From NCBI GenBank assembly GCA_902784435.1, contig CACZUR010000023.1:1-38126 (forward strand): a stretch of 38,126 bases of DNA, given 5' to 3'. Source of the DNA: an uncultured Bacteroidia bacterium. Lineage in GTDB: Bacteria; Bacteroidota; Bacteroidia; Bacteroidales; UBA932. A program made the translations under genes and the position numbers. The notes beneath the pieces were generated by a model. It was not told the origin of the DNA and ran no database searches. It saw only the letters and a list, made by a program, of their open reading frames with translations. Positions 1 to 10,300 of the stretch are shown piece by piece; positions within the stretch are counted from its first letter, which is position 1; every line of letters begins with the position of its first letter.

Positions 1-78
1 CGGGCAGTCATAAACAACAATAACAAAGAACTCAATGCCGTCCGACGAGCCTTTGAGGCCCTACAACTGGCGGCCTAA
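1..78 (+). CDS. 3' end of an unidentified CDS (partial)
   Basis: Frame 1 is open from the window edge to a TAA at 76-78, giving 25 residues that end in AVRRAFEALQLAA. The other two plus-strand frames hit stops within the first 21 bases, so this is the only candidate for a gene entering from the left. The tail is charged and helical in character. I do not recognise the family from so little sequence. The gene lies 43 bases upstream of the next CDS in the same direction. Confidence 0.45.
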   Translation, partial: RAVINNNNKELNAVRRAFEALQLAA

Positions 79-83
79 ATCAC

Positions 84-117
84 TTGCGAAACTTAAATAA
101 AAAAATCACTACCTTAG
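84..117 (+). promoter_or_regulatory. Weak candidate promoter for the SusC/SusD operon
   Basis: A TTG at 84-86 and TACCTTAG at 110-117 partly match the Bacteroidota -33 (TTTG) and -7 (TAnnTTTG) boxes. The -7 box has two mismatches and the spacing of 23 is longer than the usual 19-21. It sits 4 bases before the ATG at 122. It is the best match in the short gap, but not a convincing one. Confidence 0.25.
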
Positions 118-121
118 TGCT

Positions 122-2065
122 ATGAAAAAAACTATTTGGATATTTGGCCTGTTAACCACTCTGTGCCTGCTTTTTTCTTGCGGGCAAAAGGAGCAGCCTG
201 ATTCTTCTTCCCTGAACGACGTCCAGTTTGCCGTCCCCGACAAGATGGAAATCGCCTATGGTGCAGAGAGCATCAGCTTCCGCGTCCAGTTTGGAAAGGC
301 CCCGGAAAAAGGAGACCAGCTGGTGCTGGGCAGCCTGCCGGCCTGTGAAATCACGCAAATCTCCACCTCTTCCTTCTCGGTGAATATTGCCCGGCTCTGG
401 GATACCTCCTTTGCCAGCGGCAGCTATTCGGTGAACCTGAAACGGGGGACATCGGCCCGTAAGATGGGACAGATGCAGGTGGTGGTTACCCAGGCGCAGG
501 GAGACGATGACCTGAAGCCGGCCGTTGGAAGCACCGTGTATGGCGTGGTGAGCTGCAACGGCGTGGGCATCCCCGATGTGACGGTGTCGGATGGCGTTGC
601 CGTGGTGCGCACAGACAAAGACGGCGTGTACCAGATGGCCTCCCGCAAGTACCACAAATATGTGTTCGTGAGCGTTCCTTCCGGCTATGAACCCGTCCGC
701 CAGGGCATCCTGCCCATGATCCATGCACAGCTGCAGAAAGCCGCTTCGGTGGCCGAAAGGGTGGATTTCCAGCTCAAGGAGGCCCCCGGCCAGGCCCATC
801 ATACGATGCTCATGCTGGGCGACATCCACCTGGCCAACCGCACCGGAGACCGCAATCAGTTCAAGTCTTTCGTGAACGATATCAATACCTTCCGTTCCTC
901 CCTGAGCGGCCCGGTCTATGCCCTTACGCTGGGTGACATGACTTGGGACCTGTACTGGGAAGTGAACAAATACGGTTACGCGGAGTATCTGAACGACGCC
1001 AAGACCATCCAGAACCTCACCGTCTACCAGACCATCGGCAACCACGACCACAGCATGTACCAGGTCGGGGATTACAATACGGTGGAGGAGTATAAGCGGG
1101 TCATCGGACCCACCTATTATTCCTTCAACATCGGCCAGGTGCACTATGTGGTGCTGGACGACGTGGAATGCACCAACAGCAAACCCGCCACGGACGACAA
1201 CGGAAAGCCGTGTTACGTACGGGAATATGAAGACAATCTGGTGCAGGAGCAGCTGGACTGGCTCAAGAAAGACCTTGCGTATATAGACCAATCCACTCCG
1301 CTGGTGGTTACCATGCACATCCCGCTGTACAACGCCAACGGAAAGAACCGGATGAAGAATGCATCGGCCCTGGCAACGGTCCTGAGCGCTTATCAGCAGG
1401 TGCAGGTGTTCACCGCCCATACGCATACCGTTTATAATGTAGATAAATCGGCCTCGAACCATATTTTTGAGCACAATGCGGGATCCATCTGCGGCACCTG
1501 GTGGTGGAGCGCCCAGGAAACCCCCGGCATCCATATCGGCCAGGACGGTTCGCCCGGCGGTTACACCGTGGTGAAAGTGAACGGAACGGACTTCTCCTGG
1601 CAGTACAAGGCCACGGGACGCCCCGCAGACTATCAGTTCCGTGCCTACGACCGCAACAACATCGCCCTCACCCCGGACGCCTATCTGCCGGCTGCCAGCA
1701 CGGCCAGCCGCGGCAGTTTCGAACCCGGTTTCTGGGGCAGCCAGAACAGCGCCAACGAAGTGTATGTCAATGTCTGGAACTGGGATCCTTCCTGGACCGT
1801 GGAGGTGTCAGAGGGCGGAACGCCCCTGGAAGTGAGCCGGGTTACTGCCTATGACCCGCTGCATCTGGTGGCGTACACGGCCAAACGCCTGAACAAAAAC
1901 GCCAAGGCCACCTTCCCCACGACGGAGAACAGCCATATGTTCAAGGTGACGGCCTCGTCGGCCTCTTCCACTCTGGACATCAAGGTCACGGACCGCTTTG
2001 GAAACACCTACACGGAATCCATGACGCGCCCCCGTCCTTTCACAACCGACCAATACAAATACTAA
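122..2065 (+). CDS. Calcineurin-like metallophosphoesterase lipoprotein
   Basis: A 647-residue lipoprotein with a type II signal ending in LFSC (Cys20), so it should be exported and lipid-anchored. Residues 135-220 form a carboxypeptidase-regulatory-like beta domain (VYGVVSCNGVGIPDVTV), as in the MetallophosN domain. The calcineurin-like phosphoesterase core follows with the two-metal signature visible in order: GDIH (233-236), GD (271-272), GNHD (307-310), MHIP with His399, and AHTH (His433, His435). The remaining part, to about residue 640, is a C-terminal beta-rich domain like MetallophosC. The family hydrolyses phosphomono- or phosphodiesters, but the substrate cannot be read from sequence. 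It is 15 bases upstream of susC in what looks like one operon, which suggests it trims the ligand before import. Confidence 0.9.
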   Translation: MKKTIWIFGLLTTLCLLFSCGQKEQPDSSSLNDVQFAVPDKMEIAYGAESISFRVQFGKAPEKGDQLVLGSLPACEITQISTSSFSVNIARLWDTSFASGSYSVNLKRGTSARKMGQMQVVVTQAQGDDDLKPAVGSTVYGVVSCNGVGIPDVTVSDGVAVVRTDKDGVYQMASRKYHKYVFVSVPSGYEPVRQGILPMIHAQLQKAASVAERVDFQLKEAPGQAHHTMLMLGDIHLANRTGDRNQFKSFVNDINTFRSSLSGPVYALTLGDMTWDLYWEVNKYGYAEYLNDAKTIQNLTVYQTIGNHDHSMYQVGDYNTVEEYKRVIGPTYYSFNIGQVHYVVLDDVECTNSKPATDDNGKPCYVREYEDNLVQEQLDWLKKDLAYIDQSTPLVVTMHIPLYNANGKNRMKNASALATVLSAYQQVQVFTAHTHTVYNVDKSASNHIFEHNAGSICGTWWWSAQETPGIHIGQDGSPGGYTVVKVNGTDFSWQYKATGRPADYQFRAYDRNNIALTPDAYLPAASTASRGSFEPGFWGSQNSANEVYVNVWNWDPSWTVEVSEGGTPLEVSRVTAYDPLHLVAYTAKRLNKNAKATFPTTENSHMFKVTASSASSTLDIKVTDRFGNTYTESMTRPRPFTTDQYKY

Positions 2066-2080
2066 CCATTCTAATAGCCT

Positions 2081-5000
2081 ATGAAACAGATTAAACTGAT
2101 TCTTGTTTCTGTGGTCCTGACACTGGTAACGGGACTGGGTCTGACGGCCCAGAACCAGCGCACCCAGCTTTCCGGCGTGGTCCAAGACGGCGCCGGACAG
2201 CCGGTGGTGGGCGCCGTAGCCATGGTGTCGGGAACCAACAATGCGGCCGTCACGGACCTGGACGGCCATTTTACGCTTCGCGTTCCCGCAGGCGACGTCG
2301 TGCTGGAAGTGTCCTGCCTGGGATACACGACCCAAACCCTTACCCTCGGTGCAGCCCAGCGCAGCGTCACCGTGGTCCTGGAAGAGGACAACATGATGCT
2401 GGAAGAGACTGTGGTCGTGGGTTACGGCGTGCAGAAGAAGGTGAACCTGACCGGTGCCGTGACATCGGTGGACACCAAGGACCTGCAGGACCGTACCACG
2501 CACAACCTCACCAACATGCTGCAGGGCGCGGTGCCCGGCCTGAACATTTCTACCAGCGCCGGTAACCCCGGCAGCGCCGGTTCCCTGAACATCCGCGGTA
2601 TCACCTCCATCAACGAGGCCGACCCGCTGGTGCTCATCGACGGTACGGAAGGGGACCTCTCCCGCGTGAATCCTTCGGACGTGGCCAACATCTCCGTGAT
2701 CAAGGACGCATCGGCCGCCGCCATCTACGGCGCCCGGGCCGCCTACGGCGTAATCCTGGTCACCACCAAGACCGGTGACGAGAAATCCGGCAAGGCCACG
2801 GTGCGTTACGGCGGCCGCTGGGGCTGGGAACAGCCCACCGTTTCCACGGACTTCGAAACCCGCGGTTACTGGAGCGTGTACACCGTGGATAAGTTCTGGG
2901 CCAGCGACGCCGGCAAGAACTATACCACCTACAACGCCCACGACATGGCCGAACTGCTGGCCCGCGTGAACGACGTCACGGAGAATCCCGCCCGTCCCTG
3001 GGTGGTGGAAGAAGTGCGTAACGGCCGCAAGCAGTGGGTCTACTATGCCAATACGGACTGGTACCACGAACTGTACAACGACCAGCACCCCGTCCAGCAG
3101 CACAATGTGTCCGTGACGGGCGGCAACAAAGACATCAAATACTATCTGTCCGCGGCCTACGACCGCCAGTCCGGTGTCATCAAGATGAACCCGGATGTGT
3201 TCCAGAAGTATAACCTGCGCGCCAAGATCGATGCCCGTATCAACAAGTACATGCGCATCTCCAACAATACGGCCTTCTTCAGCAGCGCCTACAATTATCC
3301 CGGCGGCAGCAGCATCCAGGACTCCTTTGCCTATGCCGCCCGCCACGCCCTGGCTTCCTTCCCGCTGCAGAACCCGGACGGCAGCTGGCTCTATGGCACG
3401 CCGCTCATCTCCGGCAGTTACAACGTGGCCAACGGCCGTCATCTGCTGTTCGGCCAGGGCAAGGCGCGCAACGAGCAGCTCCGGTCGGACTTCACCAATA
3501 CCACCGAGCTCAAGATTACGCCCACCCGGCATTTCACCCTCACGGCCAACTACACCTACCGGCTGTATCAGAACCGCAACCAGTACCGCAGCGTGAACTT
3601 CGAGTTCCGCCGGTATCCGGAGGCTCCCTACGAGTATTATACTACGGGTGCCGGTGAAGATGCCCTGCAGGAGACCATCACCACCAATACCCGCCAGTCG
3701 GCCAATGTGTTCGGCACCTACGACAACACCTTCGCCGATGCCCACCACCTGACGGTCACGGCCGGTATGAACATGGAGCACTGGGCCAGCAAGGCGGTGG
3801 GCGCCCTGGGCAAGAATCTCCTGTCCGAAACGCTCAACGACCTGGACCTGGTGGGCCCTGACGCCACCGGCAACGTGATTACGGAAGTTTCCGGCGGCCA
3901 GAATGAATATGCCATCATGGGCTTCTTCGGCCGTATCAATTATAATTATAAGGAACGCTATCTGCTGGAGCTTTCGGGCCGATACGACGGAACTTCCCGT
4001 TTCAAGAAAGGACACCAGTGGGGCTTCTTCCCGTCGGCCTCCCTGGGCTGGCGTATCTCGGAAGAGCCTTTCTTCCAGCCTGCCCGCCGGTATGTGGACA
4101 ACCTGAAACTGCGCGTTTCCTACGGTAACCTGGGCAACCAGGTGGTGCGCACCTCGGGCGGCGGCCAGAACTACTACGCCTATCTGCGCAAGATCAGCAT
4201 CAACGACTTCGCCGGCTATTCCTTCGGCGAAGGCACCACGATGGGCAAATACGCCACCCTGGGCGCTCCGGTAGACGCAGACCTTACCTGGGAGACGGCC
4301 GAGCAGACCAACATCGGCCTGGACCTGGCTGCCTTCAAGAACCGGCTCACCTTCACCGGTGAGGTTTACCGGCGCAATACCCTGAACATGCTCACGGCCG
4401 GTCCGGACCTGCCCGCCGTCTTCGGCGCCGGCGCCCCGCAGACCAACGCGGCGGATCTGAAGACCCTGGGTTACGAACTGTCGCTGGGCTGGCGGGACCA
4501 GTTCAGCCTGTTCGGCAAGCCTTTCGGTTACGGCATCCGGGCCACGCTCAGTGACTACCGTTCCTACATCACCCGCTACAACAACCCCACCAAGTCCCTG
4601 GCCATGGCCTATTATGAAGGTATGCGCATCGGCGACATCTGGGGCTTCGAAGTGGACGGACTTTTCACCTCCGATGAAGAGGCGCAGAAATGGAACACGG
4701 AGGTGGTCGACTGCAACGGCTACATTTCCAGCCGTATGACCGGCGGTTTCCGCGCCGGCGACCTCCGTTTCGTAGACCTGGATAACGACGGCCACTATCA
4801 GATAGATGCCGATGGCCACTATGTGCTGGACCAGGACGGCAACCGCATCCTGCTTCCGGAGGACCAGTGGCGCCTGAACACCCTGGGTCTGGGCAGCAAC
4901 ACGGCCGACGATCCCGGCGACCGCAAGATTCTGGGCAACGCCCTTCCCAGCCTGCAGTACGGCTTTACCTTCAACTTCGACTACATGGGCTTTGACGTGT

Positions 5001-5476
5001 CGGCCTTCTTCCAGGGAACCGGTAACCATTACTGGTACCCGGCCGGAATGAACTACATGTTCTGGGGCCCTTACAGCTATCCATACGTCTCCTTCCTGCA
5101 GCGGGACTTCATAGACCGCGTGTGGTCCGAGGAGAATCCGGACACCTATTTCCCGCGTCCCCGCGCCTATTCTTCCACCGGCGGCGAGCTGGCCAAAGTG
5201 AACAGCCGCTACCTGCAGAATATCCGCTATCTGCGCTTCAAGAACCTGACGGTGGGCTACACGGTTCCCGCCAAGATCACCCGCAAGGTGGGCCTGGAAA
5301 AACTGCGTGTCTACTTCTCCGGCGAAAACCTGGCCTACTGGTCGCCGCTCAAGAAGTACACCAAGTACCTGGATCCGGAATCGGCCTTTACGCGCAGCTC
5401 GGACGCTGCCGCCCAGGATCACATGAGCTATCCCTGGCAGAAGACCTTTATGTTCGGCATTGATATCACTTTCTAA
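2081..5476 (+). CDS. SusC/RagA-family TonB-linked outer-membrane transporter
   Basis: A 1131-residue outer-membrane protein of normal length for SusC. Order of parts: signal peptide (1-23, cleaved near LTAQ); CarboxypepD_reg-like domain (about 29-105; LSGVVQDGAGQPVVGA); TonB box EETVVVGYG (108-116); plug domain (about 118-230) with the hallmark segments LNIRGITSINEADPLVLIDG and IKDASAAAIYGARAAYG; then a 22-strand beta-barrel to the C-terminus, which ends in an aromatic strand (FGIDITF). It imports a large ligand with energy from TonB-ExbBD and pairs with the SusD lipoprotein encoded next. No STN domain is present, so it should not signal directly to an anti-sigma factor. The ligand is unknown. 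Confidence 0.95.
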   Translation: MKQIKLILVSVVLTLVTGLGLTAQNQRTQLSGVVQDGAGQPVVGAVAMVSGTNNAAVTDLDGHFTLRVPAGDVVLEVSCLGYTTQTLTLGAAQRSVTVVLEEDNMMLEETVVVGYGVQKKVNLTGAVTSVDTKDLQDRTTHNLTNMLQGAVPGLNISTSAGNPGSAGSLNIRGITSINEADPLVLIDGTEGDLSRVNPSDVANISVIKDASAAAIYGARAAYGVILVTTKTGDEKSGKATVRYGGRWGWEQPTVSTDFETRGYWSVYTVDKFWASDAGKNYTTYNAHDMAELLARVNDVTENPARPWVVEEVRNGRKQWVYYANTDWYHELYNDQHPVQQHNVSVTGGNKDIKYYLSAAYDRQSGVIKMNPDVFQKYNLRAKIDARINKYMRISNNTAFFSSAYNYPGGSSIQDSFAYAARHALASFPLQNPDGSWLYGTPLISGSYNVANGRHLLFGQGKARNEQLRSDFTNTTELKITPTRHFTLTANYTYRLYQNRNQYRSVNFEFRRYPEAPYEYYTTGAGEDALQETITTNTRQSANVFGTYDNTFADAHHLTVTAGMNMEHWASKAVGALGKNLLSETLNDLDLVGPDATGNVITEVSGGQNEYAIMGFFGRINYNYKERYLLELSGRYDGTSRFKKGHQWGFFPSASLGWRISEEPFFQPARRYVDNLKLRVSYGNLGNQVVRTSGGGQNYYAYLRKISINDFAGYSFGEGTTMGKYATLGAPVDADLTWETAEQTNIGLDLAAFKNRLTFTGEVYRRNTLNMLTAGPDLPAVFGAGAPQTNAADLKTLGYELSLGWRDQFSLFGKPFGYGIRATLSDYRSYITRYNNPTKSLAMAYYEGMRIGDIWGFEVDGLFTSDEEAQKWNTEVVDCNGYISSRMTGGFRAGDLRFVDLDNDGHYQIDADGHYVLDQDGNRILLPEDQWRLNTLGLGSNTADDPGDRKILGNALPSLQYGFTFNFDYMGFDVSAFFQGTGNHYWYPAGMNYMFWGPYSYPYVSFLQRDFIDRVWSEENPDTYFPRPRAYSSTGGELAKVNSRYLQNIRYLRFKNLTVGYTVPAKITRKVGLEKLRVYFSGENLAYWSPLKKYTKYLDPESAFTRSSDAAAQDHMSYPWQKTFMFGIDITF

Positions 5477-5494
5477 TGGATGGAGGACAAGACA

Positions 5495-7321
5495 ATGAAA
5501 ACAAGGATTGTAACAGCCATTGCACTGGTCGCTTGCCTCACTTCCTGCAGCGACTATCTGAACCGTGTGCCCAAGAGCACGATAGCACAGGAGAACTATT
5601 TCCGCGACGAGACAGACTTGCAGCTCTTCTCGAATTCTTTCTATAACAATCTGCTCACCAAGGAGCCTTACGAGGAGCAGAGCGACCAGCTGGTGTGCCT
5701 GAACCTGTCGGCCTTCATGCGTGGCGGCAATTCCCGTACGGTGCCCAATTCCGGTGGCGGCTGGAGCAGCGGAGCCGGCTCCTGGGGAGACCTGCGCAAG
5801 ATGAACACCCTGCTGGAGAACATGGACAAGTGCCAGGATCCGGATGCCGTGGTGAAATATACCGCCCTGACCCGTTTCTTCCGCGCTTACTTCTATTTCA
5901 ATATGGTCAAGCGCTTCGGCGACGTTCCGTGGATCGACGCCCAGCTGGAGACCAACAGCGAAGACCTTTACAAGCCGCGTGACAGCCGGGAGGTCATTAT
6001 GGGGCATATGATCGAAGACATCGACTATGCCATCGAGAACCTGCCTGCCGCGGTGAGCACTTACCGCGTGAACCGCTGGAGCGCCCTGGCGCTGAAGGCC
6101 CGCTTCTGCCTGTTCGAGGGTACTTTCCGCAAGTACCACGATCCGGCCCAGCATCCCGCCATGTATGTGACGCCGCTTCCGGCCGATGCACACGATGCCA
6201 ATTACTATCTGGACCTGGCGGCCGCCGCTGCCAAGGAAATTATGGATCAGGGGCCGTATAAGCTGGCGCAGCTGGCAGACTACCGGCTGCTCTTTGCCAA
6301 CGTAGATGCCAACAAGGATGAATTCATCCTGGCCATCAAGAACGACCAGAGCCTGCAGATCTGCAACAACGCCACCGCATTTGCCATCATGACCACGCAG
6401 GGCTGCCCGGGCTTCACCCGCAAGTTCGTGGCCGGCGCCCTGATGGCCGACGGTACCCGTTTCACCGACCAGCCCGGTTGGGAAACCATGCAGTTCGTGG
6501 ACGAAATGCAGAACCGCGATCCCCGTCTGACCGCCATCCTGGTGGGCCCCGGCCATGTGGCCCTGGGCGACACCGAGGTGAGCGCCCCGGACATGAGCGC
6601 CAGCGTCACCGGCTACCAGGTGGCCAAGTTCGTCATGGATAAGACCCTGCCCGAATGGGGCCGCGTGGACAAATCCTACAACGACATGCCCGTCTTCCGT
6701 CTGGCCGAGGTGTACCTGAACTACGCAGAAGCCCTGGCCGAACGGGGAACCCTGAGCCAGGAGGATCTGGATATCTCCGTGAACAAGCTTCGTGACCGCG
6801 TGGGCATGCCGCATCTGGAGATGGAGGCGGCCAACGCAGCTCCGGATGCCTATTTGCTGTCGGCCCAGTTCGGTTACCGCAACGTAACGGGCGCCAATCA
6901 GGGCGTCATCCTGGAAATCCGCCGCGAACGTGCCATCGAACTGGCCATGGAAGGCTTCCGCCTGACGGACCTCCTGCGCTGGCGCGAAGGCAAATGCCTG
7001 GAGCAGCCCATTTACGGGCAGTATTTCCCGGGCGTGGGCCAGTACGACCTCACCGGTGACGGCGTAGCCGACCTGAATATCTGGACCGGCGTGAACCCCA
7101 AGAGCAAGGACATGGTGGACAAGGAACTGAACGTGGAGACCGGCCTCATCCTCACGGAAGGTGCCGATGGCTATGTCTATCACCACAAGAATGTCACCCG
7201 TTCCTTCGACGAGAACCGGGACTACTATTATCCCATCCCCACCAAGGAGCGCCAGCTGTATCACCAGGCCGGGAAGGAGCTTGCTCAGAATCCCGGTTGG
7301 GCCGACGGCCTCAGCTACTAA
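5495..7321 (+). CDS. SusD/RagB-family surface ligand-binding lipoprotein
   Basis: A 608-residue protein that forms the lid over the SusC barrel and binds the ligand at the cell surface. An in-frame ATG exists at 5480, but GGAGG at 5482-5486 lies 8 bases before the ATG at 5495. That start gives a clean lipoprotein signal ending LTSC (Cys18), so 5495 is preferred. Family hallmarks are the N-terminal CSDYLNRVPKSTI followed by FSNSFYNNLL, TPR-like helices (ALTRFFRAYFYFNMVKRFGD), and the C-terminal region EIRRERAIELAMEGFRLTDL near residues 470-490, typical of SusD/RagB. The gene starts 18 bases after susC. Confidence 0.95.
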   Translation: MKTRIVTAIALVACLTSCSDYLNRVPKSTIAQENYFRDETDLQLFSNSFYNNLLTKEPYEEQSDQLVCLNLSAFMRGGNSRTVPNSGGGWSSGAGSWGDLRKMNTLLENMDKCQDPDAVVKYTALTRFFRAYFYFNMVKRFGDVPWIDAQLETNSEDLYKPRDSREVIMGHMIEDIDYAIENLPAAVSTYRVNRWSALALKARFCLFEGTFRKYHDPAQHPAMYVTPLPADAHDANYYLDLAAAAAKEIMDQGPYKLAQLADYRLLFANVDANKDEFILAIKNDQSLQICNNATAFAIMTTQGCPGFTRKFVAGALMADGTRFTDQPGWETMQFVDEMQNRDPRLTAILVGPGHVALGDTEVSAPDMSASVTGYQVAKFVMDKTLPEWGRVDKSYNDMPVFRLAEVYLNYAEALAERGTLSQEDLDISVNKLRDRVGMPHLEMEAANAAPDAYLLSAQFGYRNVTGANQGVILEIRRERAIELAMEGFRLTDLLRWREGKCLEQPIYGQYFPGVGQYDLTGDGVADLNIWTGVNPKSKDMVDKELNVETGLILTEGADGYVYHHKNVTRSFDENRDYYYPIPTKERQLYHQAGKELAQNPGWADGLSY

Positions 7322-7340
7322 CCCTTAAGGAATGTACACT

Positions 7341-10300
7341 ATGAAACATATTATTCAATCAGTAGCGATTCTCCTGGCAGGCCTGTTCCTGTTCGGCTGC
7401 CAGCAGAAGGAGGAAGATCACCAGGCCCGTGCCGTGGCCGCCGGCGAAACCTATCTGGAATTTGCCGCAACCGGCGCCGCGGAACAGGTACTGCCCATCT
7501 ATGCCGACGGCCTTTGGGCCGTGGACGTGGAAGGAGACTGGATCAGCGTATCCCCCATGTCCGGCAACGGGGCGGGGGAGATTGTGATTTCCGTATCCGA
7601 CAATGTCACCGGCGGCATCCAGAACCTGCCCCGTGACGGTAAGATTACCCTGCAGGGCGGCTCCCGCGAACGGAATGCCGTGGTCACCATCCACCAGGGG
7701 GGCGACACCTACTTCGGCGTGCAGGAATACACCTTGACCCAGGTGAAGGAACTGGACGATGATGCCGTGGGCAAAATCCCCGATGCCATGGTCGTGGCTG
7801 TGACCAAGGGCGGTTTCGTCCTGGGCGATGAAAACGTCTTCCTGTATGTAAAGGGCGCCCGTGAGGTGAAGGCCGGCGACGTGGTATCCCTGAACGGTGC
7901 CAAGACCACCCTTTACAGCACGCCCGCCTTCGTCGTGGACGAGCTGGAAGTGAAGCAGAGCCTGGGTATCGTATACGACGACGCTCCGGACATGACCGAC
8001 CAGCTGGGTTCCTATAAGGGCGGGGTGGTCTATGCCGCTTTGAAGGGCTCCCTGGTGAACGGTGTGCTCAAAGTGGGAAAGGCCAACGTCCAGGTGCTGG
8101 ATCCCGTGGACGAGCTGGGCCTGGATGCCGTAGACCTGCACAAGGTTACGCTGACTGGCTATGCCGTAGGCGTGAGCGGTGCAACGGGCTACTTCGTGGC
8201 CGTTTCCGTGGCCGATGAAGGGGCCGACGAAACCCTGGTTCCCTATCCGCTCCGCTGGGCCATCGGCAAGGACCTGAACTACAGCAACGAAACGTTCAAC
8301 AACGACAATCCGCGCATCGACCCTGTCCAGGGTATCGGCTACATCGAATATGTGCCTTACGACCTGGAGAATACCAACGGCCAGGGTAACTATAAACTGG
8401 ATGTCTCCGGCAACAACCCCCGCGTCACCGGTCCCTGGGTGAATGACTACTGGCTGTTCTACGGCAACGGCGCCATCAAGGCCGGCACCGAAGTGCAGAT
8501 CGCCTTCGAGATGCGCTCTTCCAAGTGGGGCCAGAAGTTCTGGCTGCTGGAATACCTGGACGGCGAAGACTGGCTGCCCGCCGGCACGCCCCAGACTTCT
8601 ACGGAGCCCGGTGAAGAGGTGTTCTATACCTGCGCCACCAACATCGACGGCGCCACCAACCAGCCGGTGATGGAGACCATCCGCTTCCGTCGCAACAACG
8701 ACCATCTGCAGATCCGTCTGCGTTGCGTCGTCAACTGGAGAGGCGGCGGCGACCCGATGAGTCCCTGCCGTTCCACGGCATCTTCCCGTCTGTCCATCAC
8801 CAATGTGGACGACGATACCTATCGGCCTTCCGTGATTATCCTGAAGGAAGGCGACGGCGTGGAGAAAGACCCCGTGTACGCCAACATCGAAGTTTCTACG
8901 GACCTTCTCACCTTCAACGGAACGCCCGGCGCCCCGAAGGTGCTCACCGTCAAGTCGGACTACGACTTCACCATCTCTACCGCTTACGACTGGCTCACCC
9001 TGGATGCCGAAGGCGGTTTGGCAGGGGAGGAGACCCAGATTGCCGTAACCTGCGCCGAAAGCGAACTGTCCGAACTGCGTCAGGGCACCATCCGCATCGT
9101 TTCCGAAGATTCCGAGAAGGTAATCAACGTGGTGCAGAGCGCCGCCGGACAGCAGTTGGATCCGTTCATCAGCGTTGCTACGGGCAGCCGCTTCGCCCTG
9201 GCTGCCACAGAAGGAACCAAGTCCCTCTCCGTGCAGTCCAACGTGGAGGTCAGTGCCGAATCGCTGGCCGACTGGCTTACCGTGCAGGCTGCCGATACCA
9301 AGGCGCTGGTGGAAAAGACAGAGTATGTGGTCACTTACACGGCCAACGAAAGCGAGACCGAACGCTCGGGCCAGGTACGCTTCTACAACGAAGCCAGCAA
9401 CCAGGAAGCCCTGGTCACCTTCGTCCAGGCGGGCAAGGAACCCGAACCGCTGTACCCGGAAGGCGTTTACTTCCAGGACGACTTCGAGTGGCTGCAGCCG
9501 TATGTGGATGCCTATCTGCAGGCCAATCCCGGTGATGCGGAAAAGATAGACCCGGTTGGAATGAACCTGGCCTCTCACGCCCAGCCCAATATCTGGAAGT
9601 TGTACGGCGACAACAATGAACTGGCTGTATCACTGGTCAACAATCTGCAGAGCCGCGGCTACACAGACTTGAATCCGGGTGCTCAGGTGCTGTATCTCCA
9701 GAAGAATTACTTCAAGATGGGCGCGACCGATAAGCATACCGGCCTTCAGCTGCCCGCCATCAAGTTTGGCGACACTCCCGTCGACGCCGACTTCAGCTTT
9801 GACTGGTGCGCCCATATGACCGGAAAGGGTGCGATTGACAAGCTTACCATCACGGTGGCTATCGTGGAAGGCCCCGGTACGTTTGCCGATACGGGTACAC
9901 AAACCTCGGCCGAGATTGTCACCACTCAGGAGAATGGCAAGCTGGAATGGCAGCACGCTACCGTGAAACTGCAGGGTGTGACGGATGCGACGCGTATCCA
10001 GATTTATCCTACCCACTACAAGGACGGGGCGGGCGCTTCGCAGCAGCGCTGGCATCTGGACAACATCAAGGTCGCTCAGCCGGAACAGCCCAAACCCGCG
10101 GTGAACGACGTCCTGTGGGAAGAATGGTGGCAGGGTTCAGAGGCAAACGAGACTCCCTCTGCCTACAGCGCTTCCGAGGATAAAACGACTGTATCCTTCG
10201 GCAATGCGCCCATAACTTATACGGAGAGCGGCTCCACGGCCCTGAAGGCCGATGCCCTGGTATTCTGCGACAAGGTTGCCAATGCCACAGACCCGAAGAT

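Noticed and set aside
1808-7264. A 5.4-kb uninterrupted reading frame on the minus strand opposite susC and susD, and similar long ones opposite the phosphoesterase, the BACON lipoprotein, gyrA and leuS.
   Set aside because: The plus-strand genes are clear homologues with signal peptides. Biased codon use (few TTA, CTA and TCA codons) keeps the opposite frame open. The minus translations are His/Gly/Val-rich without domain patterns.
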